A stretch of 39,797 bases of DNA from Alloclostridium intestinigallinarum (GCA_904393845.1 CAJFNB010000008.1:1-39797); one strand, 5' to 3'; shown: positions 1 to 7,863, counted from the stretch's first letter. The notes: a model not told the origin generated them from the letters alone. Translations and numbers: made by a program.

Positions 1-247
1 CAAGGCAGCCGCTTTCTTGGTCACGTACGCCTAGTACGCTCCCTGCGATAAGCGACTACCTTTCCTAGCATTAGGGCACTTCTTCGCGGTGCGTTTAAGC
101 ACGGCTACAAAGCGGTATAAATCAAAAACATTGCGAAGATAATACTATAAAAACATATTCTTGCTACTTCAAGGCACAATCATGGGTGGAGCGCCACGCG
201 CTCCCGGCTCGCCGCAGTCACGCGCTCCCGGTGCGTTTGTAAGTAAT
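1..247. other. Gene-free left edge of window
   Basis: I recognise no gene here. Bases 1-150 hold no convincing open frame and match no RNA family I can name. From about 178 the sequence becomes one of the palindromic modules seen elsewhere in the window (see next entry). The 3' end of a minus-strand kinase gene begins at 248. Confidence 0.5.
178..236. repeat. Intergenic hairpin module (GGAGCGC family)
   Basis: The segment carries ATCATGGGTGGAGCGCCACG, which is repeated at about 2377 and 2514 inside the MITE-like element, followed by a GCGCTCCC arm and a GGCTCGCCGC block. GGAGCGC-cac-GCGCTCC can fold as a hairpin. This is one member of the palindrome family spread through intergenic regions of the window. 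It has no coding role, and its function is unknown. Confidence 0.6.
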
Positions 248-1141
248 TTAACTGAAATATTTATCCAAAGCGATGACCAGATTCGCCATAAATCTGTTCA
301 GAAGCGCGTCCTGGGCTCTGCCTATATCGGCGTACCATTCAGCCTCGGCAAAGGCGGCGTAGCAGGCGGATTTGAGTTCGAAGTTTTGCGAGAGGGGGCG
401 AAGGGCGGCGTAGTTTTGCAAAAGGTTATAGCGGTCGCCGCCGTTTTCGCGCAGTTGGAACAGTTCGTATTCGCTGTCGCCCCACATGGAATTTATGGGG
501 TCTATCATGCACAAATAGCTGCCGCTGTTTATCATTATGTTTTCCGCGTTCAAATCGCCGTGGACAAGAGCGGGATATTCCGGCTCGTCGAAAATGCCGT
601 CAAAGCGCGTGAACACGTTTTCCAGAAGAAGAGGCACGTCTTTGGAAAAGAGTTTGCCGCGCGCCGCGTTTTCTATTTTCAAAAACTGCCGCGAAGCGAT
701 ATTTTTATAACATTCGCGCCAGGTAGGGTATCTGCCGCCGCCCAGGTCGGCTTCGCTTAAAATCTGCCCGTAGCCCGTTCCGCGGCAGGAGTGGAGTTTG
801 GCTATATCCGCAGCCGCCTGCTTGCCGATGCGCGTAAAGTTGCAGCCCGACGGCGGTCTGGAAGCGTTGCCGCCGCATATGTACTCCATGACAAGACAGT
901 TGTCGCCGTATAAGGAGTATATCTGCGGCAGTTTCACGTCCGCTTTTTGCAGGGCGGAATACCACAGCTTTTCCTTTTCCGCGTCGTCCGCGTTGCGGAA
1001 AACTTTTACCGCGGCGCGGAAAGGCGGGTCGGGAAAACTGGCGCAGAAAACGCTTCCGAAAGCTCCTTCCCCTACGCGGAAGATAGAGTTTACGGAAGTC
1101 GAAAATACGCTTGAAATTGCCTGCCTTGCCGCATTTTCCAT
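248..1141 (-). CDS. Fructosamine kinase/APH-fold phosphotransferase
   Basis: Predicted cytoplasmic small-molecule kinase of the protein-kinase-like fold (aminoglycoside phosphotransferase/fructosamine kinase group), 297 residues. The sequence shows a glycine-rich loop (GEGAFGSVF) near the N-terminus, a lysine in AAVKVF, a hinge VMEY, the catalytic loop HGDLNAENIM and a metal-binding IDP followed by GDSEYELFQL. The last part resembles the D-P...G..EYDL pattern of fructosamine kinases. I chose the ATG at 1141 because a sigma-A promoter (-35 TTGAAT, 17 bp, -10 TATGAT) ends only 6 bases upstream of it. The in-frame TTG at 1159 lies inside that promoter. No Shine-Dalgarno is seen, so the transcript may be leaderless. 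The substrate cannot be assigned; deglycation of fructosamines is a guess from the family. Confidence 0.8.
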   Translation of the reverse strand: MENAARQAISSVFSTSVNSIFRVGEGAFGSVFCASFPDPPFRAAVKVFRNADDAEKEKLWYSALQKADVKLPQIYSLYGDNCLVMEYICGGNASRPPSGCNFTRIGKQAAADIAKLHSCRGTGYGQILSEADLGGGRYPTWRECYKNIASRQFLKIENAARGKLFSKDVPLLLENVFTRFDGIFDEPEYPALVHGDLNAENIMINSGSYLCMIDPINSMWGDSEYELFQLRENGGDRYNLLQNYAALRPLSQNFELKSACYAAFAEAEWYADIGRAQDALLNRFMANLVIALDKYFS

Positions 1142-1147
1142 ACCTTT

Positions 1148-1176
1148 ATCATACCACAAAGGTCGGTAAAATTCAA
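1148..1176 (-). promoter_or_regulatory. Promoter of the kinase gene, possibly leaderless
   Basis: On the minus strand, TTGAAT (1171-1176) and TATGAT (1148-1153) are separated by exactly 17 bp. Only 6 bases separate the -10 box from the ATG at 1141, so a start site 7 bases below the -10 would fall on the A of the ATG. Confidence 0.6.
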
Positions 1177-1191
1177 TAAACGGCGCGGAAT

Positions 1192-1986
1192 TTACGCGTT
1201 TTTCGATGAAAATTCGTCCTTTTCGGGCTTTTCCTCCGCCTTTTTGCCGCAGGTATCGTCCCTTTCGGCGCGCGCAGGGGTGTTTTCTCCGCCGTCCGCA
1301 ATCAGGTTACCGTCCGTATTTTCGGGAGCAGGGGCGGAATTTTCGCGCTTTTCCGCGCTTTTTTCCGAGTCGGCAGTTTCGACGGGGCAGTTTTCTTTTT
1401 GCGGTCTGACGAGCAGGAGCGAGCCTACGTTAAAGCGCGCGGCTATCTTGTCCAGCCGTATTACATATGTGAGAAGAATTGCGATTACACAGCCTATAAC
1501 GCCCTGCAGAATATCTATGGGAAGTTGCAGCGTCGCGCCGGCAAGGCGTGTTGTCGGGGAGTCGCCTTCGCCCCAGAACAGCACGTTCGTGCCGAAGTAA
1601 CCCGTCGCCATGATAACGGCGGAAAGCACCATTGCGGCAATGCCCAGCGCTACCTGAAGAGAAATATGTTTGCGCGCGACTTTGGGAATTACGTACTTGA
1701 TGAGCGCGCCGCACGCCGCGCCTTCCACCGCCTTGATCACCAGGGTGAAGGCGAAGGTCGCGGGGAATACTATGAGGTCTGCAAACATCGCGCCCAGTCC
1801 GCCCGCGATTGCCGCGACTGCGGGACCGAAAAGCGCGCCCGCGGTAAGCACCATGGCGTCGCCCAGATTTACGTAGGCGGAGCCGAGATTGATTCCGATA
1901 AACGTGAATGCCATTACAAGTCCCGTCATAACGCCCGTTACGGCTATGCTCAGGACCGCGCGCCTTGATTTTGCCACTTGTTTCAT
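1192..1986 (-). CDS. ribU: Riboflavin ECF transporter S component
   Basis: Membrane substrate-binding subunit of an energy-coupling factor transporter, 264 residues, predicted to import riboflavin with shared EcfA/A'/T subunits encoded elsewhere. About six hydrophobic segments fill residues 10-185. They include the family-typical stretch with NLGDAMVLTAGALFGP and a glycine-rich helix, GGLGAMFADLI. Residues 190-264 form an unusual hydrophilic, Glu/Lys-rich tail. The substrate call rests mainly on the FMN riboswitch immediately upstream. The start has a GGAGG ribosome binding site 8 bases upstream. It is followed on the same strand by the kinase gene, which has its own promoter. Confidence 0.85.
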   Translation of the reverse strand: MKQVAKSRRAVLSIAVTGVMTGLVMAFTFIGINLGSAYVNLGDAMVLTAGALFGPAVAAIAGGLGAMFADLIVFPATFAFTLVIKAVEGAACGALIKYVIPKVARKHISLQVALGIAAMVLSAVIMATGYFGTNVLFWGEGDSPTTRLAGATLQLPIDILQGVIGCVIAILLTYVIRLDKIAARFNVGSLLLVRPQKENCPVETADSEKSAEKRENSAPAPENTDGNLIADGGENTPARAERDDTCGKKAEEKPEKDEFSSKNA

Positions 1987-2030
1987 AGGTAAAACCTCCG
2001 AAAAGAAATTGACAAAATATTCTATGAATA

Positions 2031-2059
2031 AAGGCGCGTCCCTTGGAAAGACGCGCCTT
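2031..2059 (-). terminator. Expression-platform terminator of the FMN riboswitch
   Basis: A 10-bp perfect stem (AAGGCGCGTC with GACGCGCCTT) with a 9-base loop lies between the riboswitch aptamer and ribU, followed on the minus strand by a short U-rich run (TTTATT). FMN binding would favour this hairpin and stop transcription before ribU. The U tract is short, so efficiency is uncertain. Confidence 0.65.
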
Positions 2060-2075
2060 GAAAAGCAAAGCTGTT

Positions 2076-2195
2076 TCTTTCCCGATCTGACTTTACAGGC
2101 GGTTGCGGAATCTCACCGCATCAACTGACGGGGCTGTAGGACTTGTCCGCTCTAGGCGGCATTACCTCCGGTCGGCTTAAAAGCCTGCCCAAAGA
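2076..2195 (-). ncRNA. FMN riboswitch (RFN element)
   Basis: Read on the minus strand, the segment has the conserved RFN order: TCTTTGGGCAGG, a short P2 arm, GCCGACCGGAGGTA, a variable domain, CAGTTGATGCGGTGAGATTCC, GCAACCGCCTGTAAAGTC, and the closing GATCGGGAAAGA, which pairs with the 5' TCTTT. It lies between a strong promoter (2212-2240) and ribU, with a terminator hairpin between aptamer and gene. It is predicted to repress ribU when FMN is abundant. Confidence 0.93.
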
Positions 2196-2211
2196 ATATT
2201 TTGTTGAAATA

Positions 2212-2240
2212 ACTATATCACCGCGCGGCGCGGCTGTCAA
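2212..2240 (-). promoter_or_regulatory. Promoter of the FMN riboswitch/ribU transcript
   Basis: On the minus strand, TTGACA (2235-2240), a 17-bp spacer and TATAGT (2212-2217). The -35 box is 15 bp from the edge of the MITE-like element at 2256. Confidence 0.75.
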
Positions 2241-2301
2241 GCACATTGCGGAATTTACCCGTAGTGGGCCTCAGTAGAACACTTTAATCGTACTGCTTTC
2301 G

Positions 2302-2397
2302 GGCGGCGAGCCGCCGCAGGCTGATAATTCTACGAAGAAAGCAATTCGGCATTATTGCCCGGTTACTTCGCAGATTATCATGGGTGGAGCGCCACGC
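2302..2397. repeat. Nested palindromic module 1
   Basis: This module begins with the palindrome GGCGGCGAGCCGCC, continues with a segment containing GAAGAAAGCAATTCGGCATT and CTTCGCAGATTATCATGG, and ends GGTGGAGCGCCACGC. It is about 85-90% identical to module 2 at 2434-2540. CTACGAAG and CTTCGCAG can pair as part of a longer hairpin. It is absent at the same point of MITE copy 2, so it was inserted into, or lost from, the element as a unit. Confidence 0.7.
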
Positions 2398-2433
2398 AAT
2401 CTGCCGACTTGTTGTAGGTTACTACAACTGCGC

Positions 2434-2540
2434 GGCGGCGAGCCGCCGCAGGCTGATTAGATTACTCTGCGAAGAAAGCAATTCGGCATTATAGCTTGGT
2501 TGCTTCGCAGATTATCATGGGTGGAGCGCCACGCGCTCCC
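2434..2540. repeat. Nested palindromic module 2
   Basis: Second copy of the module in the same MITE-like element, again starting GGCGGCGAGCCGCC. It ends with the complete hairpin GGAGCGCCACGCGCTCCC. CTGCGAAG and CTTCGCAG are perfect reverse complements here. It sits between the CTGCGCG and GCTGAAAGC blocks that are separated by unrelated sequence in copy 2. Confidence 0.7.
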
Positions 2541-2738
2541 GCTGAAAGCAAGGCATTTTACAACCCTACATATACACATATTTTATATTTTACTGTAAAA
2601 TGTGTTCTACTGAGGTTGGGTACGGGTATGCGGAAGAAAAAATCCGCGCGGCAAAGCGCGGTGTCACCCGCTCCGCGGCGCACGAATATATTTGTATGTG
2701 CGAAAGTTTTGCCGCAATATTTGACACGGAGGTAGATT

Positions 2739-3344
2739 ATGGGCGACAATATCTATATAGACAAAAACGCGGTGGTGGAAGAAGGCGCGACCATATTCCC
2801 CAACAACTACATAGGCGCGGGCAGCGTTATCAAATCGGGCGCGGTACTGCGCCCCAACAATATAATAGAAGGCAGTATAGTGGAGCGCGGAGCGGTGGTG
2901 ACGGCAAGCGTGCTCGAAGGCGCGCATATCGGCGAGGGCGCGCAGGTCGGACCTTTCTGCTATATGCGGAAGGGCGCGAACGTGGGCGCGAACTGCAAGG
3001 CGGGCGATTTCGTGGAGATAAAAAACGCGACTTTGGGCGACGGGAGCAAGGCTTCCCACCTTGCCTATATCGGCGACGTGGATATAGGAAAGGAATGCAA
3101 CGTGGGTTGCGGAGTCATCTTCGTCAACTACGACGGCAGGCACAAGCACCGCTCCAGCGTGGGCGACAGGGCGTTTATAGGCAGTAACTGCAACATAATT
3201 GCGCCCGTGAACGTGGGCGACGACGCCTATATCGCCGCAGGGACCACGATAACGGAGGACGTGCCGCCGGCGGCGCTCGTGATAGGCAGGTCGAGGCAGA
3301 TTGTGAAGGAAGGCAAAGCCATAGGAAAGTTCAGACTGTTGTGA
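2739..3344 (+). CDS. Stand-alone GlmU-type acetyltransferase (LbetaH)
   Basis: 201-residue left-handed beta-helix protein matching the C-terminal acetyltransferase half of GlmU, which makes N-acetylglucosamine-1-phosphate from glucosamine-1-phosphate and acetyl-CoA. Hexapeptide repeats run through residues 10-175. GlmU-like active-site features are visible: Arg77 in MRKGAN, Lys95 in FVEIKNA, His107 and Tyr110 in SHLAYIGD, and Asn130-Tyr131 in VNYDG. The N-terminal uridyltransferase domain of bifunctional GlmU (about 450 residues) is absent; translation starts directly in the helix after an ACGGAGGT ribosome binding site. glmM follows 7 bp downstream, supporting a role in UDP-GlcNAc supply. 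A separate uridyltransferase would be needed. Confidence 0.85.
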   Translation: MGDNIYIDKNAVVEEGATIFPNNYIGAGSVIKSGAVLRPNNIIEGSIVERGAVVTASVLEGAHIGEGAQVGPFCYMRKGANVGANCKAGDFVEIKNATLGDGSKASHLAYIGDVDIGKECNVGCGVIFVNYDGRHKHRSSVGDRAFIGSNCNIIAPVNVGDDAYIAAGTTITEDVPPAALVIGRSRQIVKEGKAIGKFRLL

Positions 3345-3351
3345 GGGTAAA

Positions 3352-4620
3352 ATGGAAGAGTTGAAATTCGGAACGGACGGAGTGCGGGCGATTGCGGACG
3401 GGCGGCTGGAAGAGGCGGCGTACAATCTGGGGCGCGCCGTGCGCGGAAATGTGATACTCGGCAGGGATACCCGCGTTTCGGGAGAGCGGCTGGCTTACAT
3501 ATTTTCGCAGGGGGCGGCGGACGCGGGCGCGCGTGTCACTTATGCGGGGATAATGCCCACGGCGGGCGTGGCGTATCTGACGAAAAGCCGCGGCGCGGAC
3601 TTCGGCGTCGTAATATCCGCTTCGCACAATCCGCCAGAATACAACGGCATAAAGGTGTTTTCTTTAAACGGAACAAAACCGTGTGAAGAGGAAGAAAACA
3701 GGTTGGGAGCCGCCCTAAGAGAGCGATTTGAAAGAAAAAACGCTCCTTTGACCTTAGTCGCGGACGCAGGGGCAAGGGAAGAATACATCAATTTTTTATG
3801 CTCCGCGGGGGAGAGGCTGGACGGCATGGATCTGGCGCTGGACTGCGCAAACGGCGCGGCAAGCGTGATTGCGCCCGAAGTGTTCGCCCGTCTGGGCGCG
3901 AATATCCGGGCGGTGGGCGTGAATACGGGCGGCGCGGACATCAACGACGGGTGCGGCGCCCTGCACATAGACTCTTTGAAGCGGCGCTGCCCTGGAAAGT
4001 TCGACGTTTATATGGCGTTCGACGGGGACAGCGACAGGCTCATGGCGCTGGACGGGGAAGGAAATATCCTCGACGGCGACAGAATTATGTATATCATAGC
4101 CGCCCTAACAATGCAAAAAGGCGAAAAAATCCCCTGCGCCGTAGGGACCGTGCTTTCAAACGGCGGCACGGAAGAAGCGTTTGGAAAACTGGGCGTGAAG
4201 TTCCTGCGCGCCAAAGTGGGGGATAAGTACGTCAAACGGCTTATGGACGGGTGCGGCGCGCCGATGGGCGGCGAGCAGTCGGGACACATAATACTTTCAA
4301 AATACGCCGGCACGGGCGACGGCATACTTACCGCCGTGGTACTTGCTTCCCTGCTCAAAGGAAAGTCCGCGCAAGAGTTTTTGTATCCGCTGTATCCGCA
4401 GTATGAAGAAAGCGTCGCCGTTTCCGACAAGTCCGTTGCAGCATCGCCCGAAGTCGCCGCGCTTGTTCAAAAGTGGACGGAGTGCGGAGTGCGCGTACTC
4501 GTCCGCCCCAGCGGCACGGAAGAAAAAGTCCGCATTATGACCGAGTGCCGCGATAAATCGGCGGCGGAGGGCGCAATGGCGGAGATAAGGAAGGCAACGG
4601 AAAACGCCGCGAAGGCGTAA
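3352..4620 (+). CDS. glmM: Phosphoglucosamine mutase
   Basis: Interconverts glucosamine-6-phosphate and glucosamine-1-phosphate for cell-wall UDP-GlcNAc synthesis. 422 residues, close to the usual 440-450. The four family landmarks are present: phosphoserine loop VISASHNPPE (Ser91), metal loop DGDSDR (Asp224/226/228), sugar-binding GGEQSGH (about 306-312), and phosphate-binding RPSGTEEKVR near the C-terminus. It follows the acetyltransferase gene by 7 bp, with GAGGG as ribosome binding site. The pair forms an operon ending at a hairpin shared with the convergent fucosidase gene. Confidence 0.95.
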   Translation: MEELKFGTDGVRAIADGRLEEAAYNLGRAVRGNVILGRDTRVSGERLAYIFSQGAADAGARVTYAGIMPTAGVAYLTKSRGADFGVVISASHNPPEYNGIKVFSLNGTKPCEEEENRLGAALRERFERKNAPLTLVADAGAREEYINFLCSAGERLDGMDLALDCANGAASVIAPEVFARLGANIRAVGVNTGGADINDGCGALHIDSLKRRCPGKFDVYMAFDGDSDRLMALDGEGNILDGDRIMYIIAALTMQKGEKIPCAVGTVLSNGGTEEAFGKLGVKFLRAKVGDKYVKRLMDGCGAPMGGEQSGHIILSKYAGTGDGILTAVVLASLLKGKSAQEFLYPLYPQYEESVAVSDKSVAASPEVAALVQKWTECGVRVLVRPSGTEEKVRIMTECRDKSAAEGAMAEIRKATENAAKA

Positions 4621-4666
4621 AGGATAACAATAAAAAACGCCGTAATGGCTTAAAATTCCGCATATA

Positions 4667-4692
4667 AAACGCCGCCTTTCCGGACGGCGTTT
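4667..4692. terminator. Shared terminator between glmM and fucosidase gene
   Basis: AAACGCCG and CGGCGTTT form an 8-bp stem with a 10-base loop between two convergent genes. On the minus strand the stem runs into TTTTATAT; on the plus strand a T5 run follows about 10 bases later. A second copy of AAACGCCG at about 4634 could pair alternatively. Confidence 0.6.
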
Positions 4693-4711
4693 CATATGCT
4701 GTTTTTCCAAT

Positions 4712-6238
4712 TCAGATCTCGGTTTTTTCCTTTTGTTTTTCCAGGCGTTTATAGTATATCTTTTGTCCTATGCCGCGGATAAATACGGCAATTTTGTCCA
4801 AAAGGGGTTGGGAGGGCACTTTGCCGTTGTATTCGTAGGGCTGGAAGATTTCCATATAGGGTTCCAGGCGGCAGGAGGTTATCACAAGGCGCAGGGCGGT
4901 GGCGGTGACCTTTTTGAAAGTCGCTATCCGCTTGAAGCCTATCGTCGTGCCCGAATATACCTTTTTTTCGCCCTTTTCCGTAACGGCGAATATGTCAAAG
5001 CTCTCCACGCGCTGGGAAAAGTCGCAATTTTCGCGCAGAACAACTTTGTCCACTTCTGCGGGGTGGGTAAACTGCGCGGTTATCTCGTAACTGTCGTTTA
5101 TTTCGGCGGCGCGGTAATAGCCGTCCCTGTCCGCCGCCAGATTGGAAGCGGGTTGTGATTTGTCTTCGTTTTCCGCGATATAGGTGCATTGCACGGGTTT
5201 TGCAAAGTGCGCCTTTATACGCTTGCCCAGCGCGCGCACGGTTTTTTCGTCGCGCGGGGAAATTCTGCCCGAAGTGTCCGGCGGCAGATTGAGCAACAAA
5301 AGGGAGTTGCCGCCCACGGACGTGTAATATATATAAGTAAGATTGTCAAGGGAGCGGACGGCGCAGTTTTCGTACCTGTGCCAGAACCAGCCGGGGCGTA
5401 TGGAAACGTCCACTTCGGCGGGATACCATATAAAGGAGTCGTACATTGAAAGCACTTCGCGGCTGCCAAGATCCTCGCTCATGGCGTCCAGCCCCTTCTT
5501 GCGGAAAGACGTGTCGTCCGCCTGCTGGGAATTGCTCTCTATCTTCTGCACGTCAAAGGAAAATTCGGGCACCACGTTCCATTCGCTTTTGCGCGCCTGA
5601 CCCGCTTCATTGCCCACCCAGCGCACGTCGGGTCCGCAGTTGGATATGGCGCAGCCGGGCTGAAGAGTGCGCACGGTGTCGTATATGCGCTCAAAGTCGT
5701 ATACCTGTTTGGGCTTGCCGTCCATGTACGAGCCGCACGCGCCGTCCAGCCATACGCAGAAAATTTCGCCGTAGCGCGTAAGCAGTTCGGTGAGCTGACG
5801 GATATAAAAGTCGTTGTACTCCTCCGTGCCGTAAAGAGGGGAGTTTCTGTCCCACGGGGAGAGATAGACGCCGAATTTCAGCCCGTATTTGCGGCAGCTT
5901 TCGGAAACTTCCTTCACCACGTCGCCTTTGCCGCCCTTGTAGGGGGAAGACGCCACGCCGTATTTTGTGGTGTCCGTCTGCCACAGACAGAAACCGTCGT
6001 GGTGCTTGCAGGTGAGAATTATGCCGTTTGCTCCCGCCGCCTTTACAATCTCCGCCCACTTGTCCGTGTCCTGGCAGGTTGGGTTGAAGAGGGAAGCGGG
6101 GCAGGTGCCGTCGCTCCATTCCTTGCCTGCGAAAGTGTTGATTCCGTAGTGAATAAACACGTTGAAACCGCCGTCTTCAAAACTCTTTTGCACCTTTGAA
6201 GGCACGACGGAAGTGTATAATCTCAATCTGTCGTCCAT
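4712..6238 (-). CDS. Alpha-L-fucosidase, GH29
   Basis: Retaining alpha-L-fucosidase, 508 residues, no signal peptide, so probably cytoplasmic and acting on imported fucosylated oligosaccharides. The catalytic TIM barrel covers about residues 20-330 with NVFIHYGINTF (His30), CKHHDGFCLW (78-86) and the nucleophile Asp165 in VWLDGACG. Residues about 350-480 resemble a discoidin-like (F5/8 type C) beta-sandwich commonly appended to GH29 enzymes. Start ATG is preceded by AAGGGGA. It stands alone on the minus strand between glmM and the S58 peptidase gene. No transporter is adjacent. The acid/base residue was not assigned. Confidence 0.92.
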   Translation of the reverse strand: MDDRLRLYTSVVPSKVQKSFEDGGFNVFIHYGINTFAGKEWSDGTCPASLFNPTCQDTDKWAEIVKAAGANGIILTCKHHDGFCLWQTDTTKYGVASSPYKGGKGDVVKEVSESCRKYGLKFGVYLSPWDRNSPLYGTEEYNDFYIRQLTELLTRYGEIFCVWLDGACGSYMDGKPKQVYDFERIYDTVRTLQPGCAISNCGPDVRWVGNEAGQARKSEWNVVPEFSFDVQKIESNSQQADDTSFRKKGLDAMSEDLGSREVLSMYDSFIWYPAEVDVSIRPGWFWHRYENCAVRSLDNLTYIYYTSVGGNSLLLLNLPPDTSGRISPRDEKTVRALGKRIKAHFAKPVQCTYIAENEDKSQPASNLAADRDGYYRAAEINDSYEITAQFTHPAEVDKVVLRENCDFSQRVESFDIFAVTEKGEKKVYSGTTIGFKRIATFKKVTATALRLVITSCRLEPYMEIFQPYEYNGKVPSQPLLDKIAVFIRGIGQKIYYKRLEKQKEKTEI

Positions 6239-6307
6239 AAATTCCCCTTGACTTTCCGGTTATTGCCGTTTGCGCCTGCGGTTTCCGCCCGCCCGCGCTT
6301 TGGCGGT

Positions 6308-7273
6308 TTATTCCTCTCCGTCTTTTCCGCTTTCCGCGTCTTCGGGCGTTTCTTCGTCGTAATTTATTTTGTACTGCGCGCCCTGCGCCGCGTTCATTAT
6401 GGCTTTACCCATGGCTTCCACCGCCGCCACTTGCAGAAGTAAGAAGTCGTAGGGGCGCCTTATGCCCGTGTTCATGGTGAAGACGGTGTCGCCGTCGAAA
6501 TCGGTGTGCACGGGGGAGATGTGTTTGGCGTAGGCGTTGTGGGTGACGGAGGCAAGTTTGTTCGCTTCCACTTTGGTAAGCCTTGCGTTGGTCATGACGC
6601 ACCCTATGGTCGTGTTCGCGCCCGTGAGCAGGGTGAACCACTTGCCTTCGCGCAGACAGCGTTCGGTGTTTATGAATCCGCCTTTGCCCGTGGCTCCGGC
6701 AAGGATATTGCCCCTGCCGTCCGTTATGTCGCCCATGGCGTTTACCGCCACGATTGCCGTCACCACGCAGCCGCCCGCCTTTACGGTGGCGGCGCCCAGT
6801 CCCGACTTCTGCGCGTGCGCAAGTCCGCGTATCTTGCCCACGGTCGCGCCTTTGCCTACGCCCGCCTGACCCAGCTCCACGTTCTTGTCCGTGGCGCGTT
6901 CACACGCCTTGTATCCCCAGTCCGCGGCGGGGTAGCGGTACTCCTTGTCGTTGAGGTCGAAGATGACCGCGCCGCATACGATGGGCACTACTTTTTTGCC
7001 TATCTTGTATCCTATGCCGCGTTCGCGCATATACTCCATTACGCCGCATGTGGAAGCAAGTCCGTACGCCGAGCCGCCCGAAAGCACGACGGCGTTTATC
7101 TTCTCCATCGCCTTTTCGGGGCGGAGAAGGTCTGTTTCGCGCGTACCGGGGGCGCCGCCGCGCACGTCCACGCCCGCCACCGCGCCTTTTTCGCACATGA
7201 TGACGGTAACGCCCGTATAGTCGTCGTTATAGCTGCCTATCTTTATCCCTGAGGGAATGATTATCTCTTCCAT
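6308..7273 (-). CDS. P1/S58 family (DmpA-like) peptidase
   Basis: Self-processing N-terminal-nucleophile hydrolase of the S58 (DmpA/BapA) family, 321 residues. Visible landmarks: an N-terminal PSGIKIGSYND and GVTVIMCEKGAVAGVDVRGG, VVLSGGSAYGL, and the region GANTTIGCVMTNARLTK expected to contain the autocleavage site and new N-terminal Thr. GDTVFTMNTG follows. Members cleave beta-peptides or D-amino-acid amides, but the natural substrate is usually unknown. The ATG overlaps the TAA of the upstream TetR gene by one base (TAATG), so the two are translationally coupled. The open frame continues upstream, but that part overlaps the better supported TetR gene. The tail is acidic. Confidence 0.85.
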   Translation of the reverse strand: MEEIIIPSGIKIGSYNDDYTGVTVIMCEKGAVAGVDVRGGAPGTRETDLLRPEKAMEKINAVVLSGGSAYGLASTCGVMEYMRERGIGYKIGKKVVPIVCGAVIFDLNDKEYRYPAADWGYKACERATDKNVELGQAGVGKGATVGKIRGLAHAQKSGLGAATVKAGGCVVTAIVAVNAMGDITDGRGNILAGATGKGGFINTERCLREGKWFTLLTGANTTIGCVMTNARLTKVEANKLASVTHNAYAKHISPVHTDFDGDTVFTMNTGIRRPYDFLLLQVAAVEAMGKAIMNAAQGAQYKINYDEETPEDAESGKDGEE

Positions 7274-7863
7274 TATCCCACGATAGACGTTATTATATTC
7301 GCATAGCCCTGCGAAACTATCGTTGCGGCATACTTGCACAAATCTTCGAGCGGCATGGGGTTTTCGCTCCTCAGCCACGCGACGTATACGTCCATAACGC
7401 CGCCCGTCATGAAGGTGACGGCTACCTGCAAAAATTTTTCGTCCGAATCGGGAAATTTTTCCATAACCTTTTCCACGACCTTGTCCGTAAAGCACTTTTT
7501 CAGCTTGGGCAGGAAAGTGGTGGAAATTTTGCTGTCGGATATGAATCTGCCGAACGGCGGATCGACTTCCGCTTCCTCCGTAAGCGCTTTCAGCAGAGGG
7601 TAGGGGTTGAGCGGAAGCTGCACGGGATCGAACTTGTTCACTATCTCGAACATCGTGTCCGTAGTGGTGGTTTCTATGTCCGCAAGCACTTCGTAAACGC
7701 TGTTGTAGTGCAGATAAAACGTCGAACGGTTGATGTCCGCCGCCTGCGTCACGTCGGTGACGGTTATCTCGTTGATGCGCTTGGTGACGCTCAGCTGCAT
7801 GAGCGCGTTCTGAATGGCTTTGCGCGTCTTGCGCGTGCGCCTGTCTACTGTTCTTCCTATCAT
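7273..7863 (-). CDS. TetR/AcrR family regulator
   Basis: 196-residue transcription factor. The helix-turn-helix is at about residues 27-60 (ITVTDVTQAADINRSTFYLH), preceded by a basic N-terminus. The C-terminal half (about 70-196) is the ligand/dimer domain of the TetR_C type seen in DhaS-like regulators of Bacillota. First gene of a two-gene operon with the S58 peptidase, which suggests it regulates that peptidase and itself. A consensus promoter lies 33-61 bp upstream; the ribosome binding site is AAGGAG. The ligand is unknown. Confidence 0.88.
   Translation of the reverse strand: MIGRTVDRRTRKTRKAIQNALMQLSVTKRINEITVTDVTQAADINRSTFYLHYNSVYEVLADIETTTTDTMFEIVNKFDPVQLPLNPYPLLKALTEEAEVDPPFGRFISDSKISTTFLPKLKKCFTDKVVEKVMEKFPDSDEKFLQVAVTFMTGGVMDVYVAWLRSENPMPLEDLCKYAATIVSQGYANIITSIVG

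Larger units (their letters stand above)
2256..2628. mobile_element. MITE-like element, copy 1 (nested)
   Basis: Non-coding 373-bp element bounded by inverted terminal repeats: TACCCGTA...CCTCAGTAGAACAC on the left, GTGTTCTACTGAGG...TACGGGTA on the right. The same ends and the same internal blocks (ACTTTAATCGTACTGCTTTC; CGACTTGTTGTAGGT; GCTGAAAGCAAGGCATTTTA) recur in copy 2 at 15166-15381. Copy 1 is longer because two palindromic modules of about 100 bp sit inside it. A TGCGGAA appears on both flanks (2 bases off on the left) and could be a worn target duplication. No transposase is encoded, so mobility would need an enzyme elsewhere. Confidence 0.7.

Noticed and set aside
1..150. Possible structured RNA at the left edge
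   Set aside because: I could not build a convincing fold or match a known RNA family, and the segment may be truncated by the window.
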